The notes below the pieces were generated by a model, which ran no database searches, was not told the origin of the DNA, and worked only from the letters and a program-made list of their open reading frames with translations. From a virus, in IMG/VR virus record IMGVR_UViG_3300011113_000039, positions 1 to 25,592 of that record: a stretch of DNA of 25,592 nt; one strand, given 5' to 3'. This document shows positions 24,451 to 25,592 of the stretch, in pieces. Every line of letters starts with the position of its first letter. Within the stretch, counting starts at the first letter, position 1. A program made the position numbers and the translations under genes.

Positions 24451-24793
24451 CATCACTCCTTTGTAATTGAATTGCTGTTTCTTTAGGAACACCATCTACA
24501 ATATACATATCTACAGCATTATCTAATGCAATCTTATCTTTACGAACTCTATCAATAATCAACTGACAATAGCCTTGAATATCAAGCCATGAGTCAAGAT
24601 AATCAGGGTCACCATTTACAATTCTACCCATTTTAGTTGCAATCATTTCTAATGCTTCTTTTTGGTCTGCTTTTAACAAACGATAAGACTCACCATTATG
24701 AATAAGAGTTTTAAAGTCTTGTGATATTTTAGACCTATTTAAAAAGTTGCCATACTGCTCTTCTCTTTCATTTAAAATTTCTTCTATCTGCAT
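24443..24793 (-). CDS. DUF6378 family protein
   Basis: 116 residues, helical and charged. The DUF6378 pattern is visible: ILNEREEQYGNF near the start, then ADQKEALEMIATKMGRIVNG (42-61), then DPDYLDSWLDIQGYCQLIID. It is a common small phage early-region protein of unproven function; the fold suggests an MazG-like or all-alpha nucleotide-related protein, but that is uncertain. AAGGGG lies upstream of the ATG. The stop overlaps the next gene start by 8 bases and the start lies two bases after the preceding stop. Confidence 0.75.
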   Translation of the reverse strand: MQIEEILNEREEQYGNFLNRSKISQDFKTLIHNGESYRLLKADQKEALEMIATKMGRIVNGDPDYLDSWLDIQGYCQLIIDRVRKDKIALDNAVDMYIVDGVPKETAIQLQRSDDE

Positions 24794-24794
24794 A

Positions 24795-24911
24795 TCATCC
24801 CCTTATAAAAAATAAATCAATTACCTGATACGTACCATAAAAAAAGCCTATTATACTACCAATTACTAAAATCCATATAATATAATCAATTACTTTTTCC
24901 AAAATTTCCAT
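24795..24911 (-). CDS. Small membrane peptide
   Basis: 38 residues read by hand. AAGGA lies seven bases before the ATG. One membrane helix (VIDYIIWILVIGSIIGFFYG) is flanked by a short charged start (MEILEK) and a tail ending in RG. Its start lies 22 bases inside the end of the upstream gene, and its TGA is part of the ribosome binding region of the DUF6378 gene, so the junctions support translation. Function unknown. Confidence 0.58.
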   Translation of the reverse strand: MEILEKVIDYIIWILVIGSIIGFFYGTYQVIDLFFIRG

Positions 24912-25117
24912 GCTTCATTCCTTTTAGATAATCCATTACGTTCACCGTATGGAGTTGGTTTGGGTAAAGTAATATATCCTTGTCTTTCTAAATTAGATAG
25001 TCTATGTCTATTAGTTACGCAATTTTGAATAATATCTTTTAATGTACAATTAGGATGAGTATTCATATAAGATTGAATAAAGTTAGCTTGTCTTTGCTCA
25101 TCTAGTTTTGTGTACAT
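24890..25117 (-). CDS. Small HTH-like protein, paralogue A
   Basis: 75 residues, basic. YMNTHPNCTLKDIIQNC followed by NRHRLSNLERQGYITLPKP has the helix-turn-helix-wing spacing of small DNA-binding proteins, with LPKP as the wing turn. The same layout recurs in the next minus-strand gene (Y-M-x-x-H-P, R-x-L-x-x-x-G-x-I-x-L-P-K), so these are paralogues. It overlaps both neighbours (22 and 20 bases). It may be a repressor, activator or DNA-coating protein; this is inferred from shape only. Confidence 0.6.
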   Translation of the reverse strand: MYTKLDEQRQANFIQSYMNTHPNCTLKDIIQNCVTNRHRLSNLERQGYITLPKPTPYGERNGLSKRNEAWKFWKK

Positions 25118-25361
25118 TATATTTCATTCCTGTTTTAAAAGCATTTACTTCAGCTCTATCAATATTAAAATACTTAGCCCAATTACTTTTACTTCCTTTT
25201 GGCATTGCTTTAGGTAGTTTAATTAATCCTTTTTTATCTAATTCTCTAACTCTAGTGTGATTGCCAAATGCGTGTAATATAACATGGTTTCTTCCTGCTG
25301 TAGGATGTTCTTCCATGTATTTATTTACTATGTCTATTAATTGTTCATCAGTTACTTGCAT
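25098..25361 (-). CDS. Small HTH-like protein, paralogue B
   Basis: 87 residues. It shares the YM-x-x-HP start (YMEEHPTAGRNHVILHAFGN) and the TRVRELDKKGLIKLPKAMPKG core with the downstream paralogue, and then has a longer basic tail (AKYFNIDRAEVNAFKTGMKY). Its predicted fold is a small winged helix. It overlaps the 49-residue gene by 14 bases. The ribosome binding site is weak (GGA about nine bases before the ATG), so translation may be coupled. Confidence 0.6.
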   Translation of the reverse strand: MQVTDEQLIDIVNKYMEEHPTAGRNHVILHAFGNHTRVRELDKKGLIKLPKAMPKGSKSNWAKYFNIDRAEVNAFKTGMKYNVHKTR

Positions 25362-25497
25362 TTTTTATTCCATGAGCCTGTTCTACTAATCTTGCAAATC
25401 TAAATATTCTATCTATTGTAACCAACTGGTCACCTTTACCAAATGCTTCTTTATATATCTTAATAATTTCTTCTTGTGTAAGTGGTTTAGAGTCCAT
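25348..25497 (-). CDS. Small helical protein, unknown function
   Basis: 49 residues read by hand, starting ATG 25497 within the preceding partial gene and ending 14 bases inside the paralogue B gene. PLTQEEIIKIYKEAFGKGDQ is followed by FRFARLVEQAHGIKNAS, a short two-helix layout I recall from many small phage early proteins. It has no membrane segment. Function unknown. The tiled overlaps match the other minus-strand genes. Confidence 0.55.
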   Translation of the reverse strand: MDSKPLTQEEIIKIYKEAFGKGDQLVTIDRIFRFARLVEQAHGIKNASN

Positions 25498-25591
25498 TAT
25501 TACTTTCAATCAATCGTTGCGTTTCTTCTGAATACTTATTCATTGACTTGTATTCTTCTATCTTATCACCTCTAAATAACGGTGTAATCTT
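25487..25591 (-). CDS. C-terminus of a minus-strand gene (cut by window edge)
   Basis: Open frame from the window end to TAA at 25487, giving the last 34 residues (KITPLFRGDKIEEYKSMNKY then SEETQRLIESNNGL). It is charged and helical. The start lies outside, so no family can be named. Its stop overlaps the next gene start by 11 bases, in keeping with the tiled layout of this strand. Confidence 0.5.
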   Translation of the reverse strand, partial: KITPLFRGDKIEEYKSMNKYSEETQRLIESNNGL

Positions 25592-25592
25592 A

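Noticed and set aside
1-25592. tRNA genes, integrase or insertion sequences
   Set aside because: No cloverleaf, recombinase motif or terminal inverted repeats were seen; the gaps are too short for most RNA genes.

Overview
This is the late (virion and lysis) region of a double-stranded DNA tailed phage, plus the start of an oppositely oriented block of small genes. Nothing in it looks like a cellular chromosome. The DNA is AT-rich by eye, with AAGGA-type ribosome binding sites and almost no intergenic space. The structural genes resemble a short-tailed (podovirus) plan of the SU10/P22 type: terminase, SU10-like portal, scaffold, SU10-like major capsid protein, adaptor, P22 gp10-like nozzle, and a run of glycine/alanine-rich ejection proteins with no tape measure or sheath genes. 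The lysis genes suggest a Gram-negative host. The gene style recalls phages of AT-rich aquatic bacterioplankton, but the host cannot be fixed from this window. No integrase, att site, tRNA, CRISPR array or insertion sequence was seen.

Layout, left to right. (1) 2-6152: C-terminal half of the large terminase (cut by the window edge), portal, a 695-residue repeat protein and three small proteins, ending at a strong intrinsic terminator (6157-6191). (2) 6217-8177: scaffold-like acidic protein and major capsid protein, followed by a second hairpin terminator with an extended -10 promoter motif next to it. (3) 8230-11100: two small genes, a TPR-glycosyltransferase, a SAM methyltransferase and the adaptor. 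(4) 11110-14697: fibre/adhesin genes and a tail-fibre-assembly-like protein. (5) 14697-21375: nozzle, a small beta-rich protein, a GNAT-like protein and four consecutive ejection-type proteins. (6) 21375-23300: a compact lysis-type module with an XhlA-like membrane peptide, a zinc metallopeptidase, a 170-residue protein of unknown role, a GTA-type holin, a small membrane peptide and a DUF5675 protein, but no classical endolysin. (7) 23410-24298: a metallophosphoesterase and a 58-residue acidic protein behind the only sizeable intergenic gap (109 bases). (8) 24295-25591, minus strand: seven tightly overlapping small genes, including a DUF6378 protein, two membrane peptides and two tandem paralogous proteins that look like small DNA-binding proteins. 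The two transcription blocks meet tail to tail with a 4-base overlap.

Working together: terminase packages DNA through the portal into a shell built by scaffold and capsid protein. Adaptor and nozzle close the neck, the fibre/adhesin proteins bind the host, the ejection proteins carry DNA through the envelope, and the lysis module releases progeny. The glycosyltransferase and methyltransferase pair lies inside the structural block and may modify virion or host-surface sugars. Five genes shorter than 60 residues (8550-8672, 21375-21533, 22763-22921, 24795-24911, 25348-25497) were found by reading junctions by hand. Stretches over 300 bases without a gene: none.
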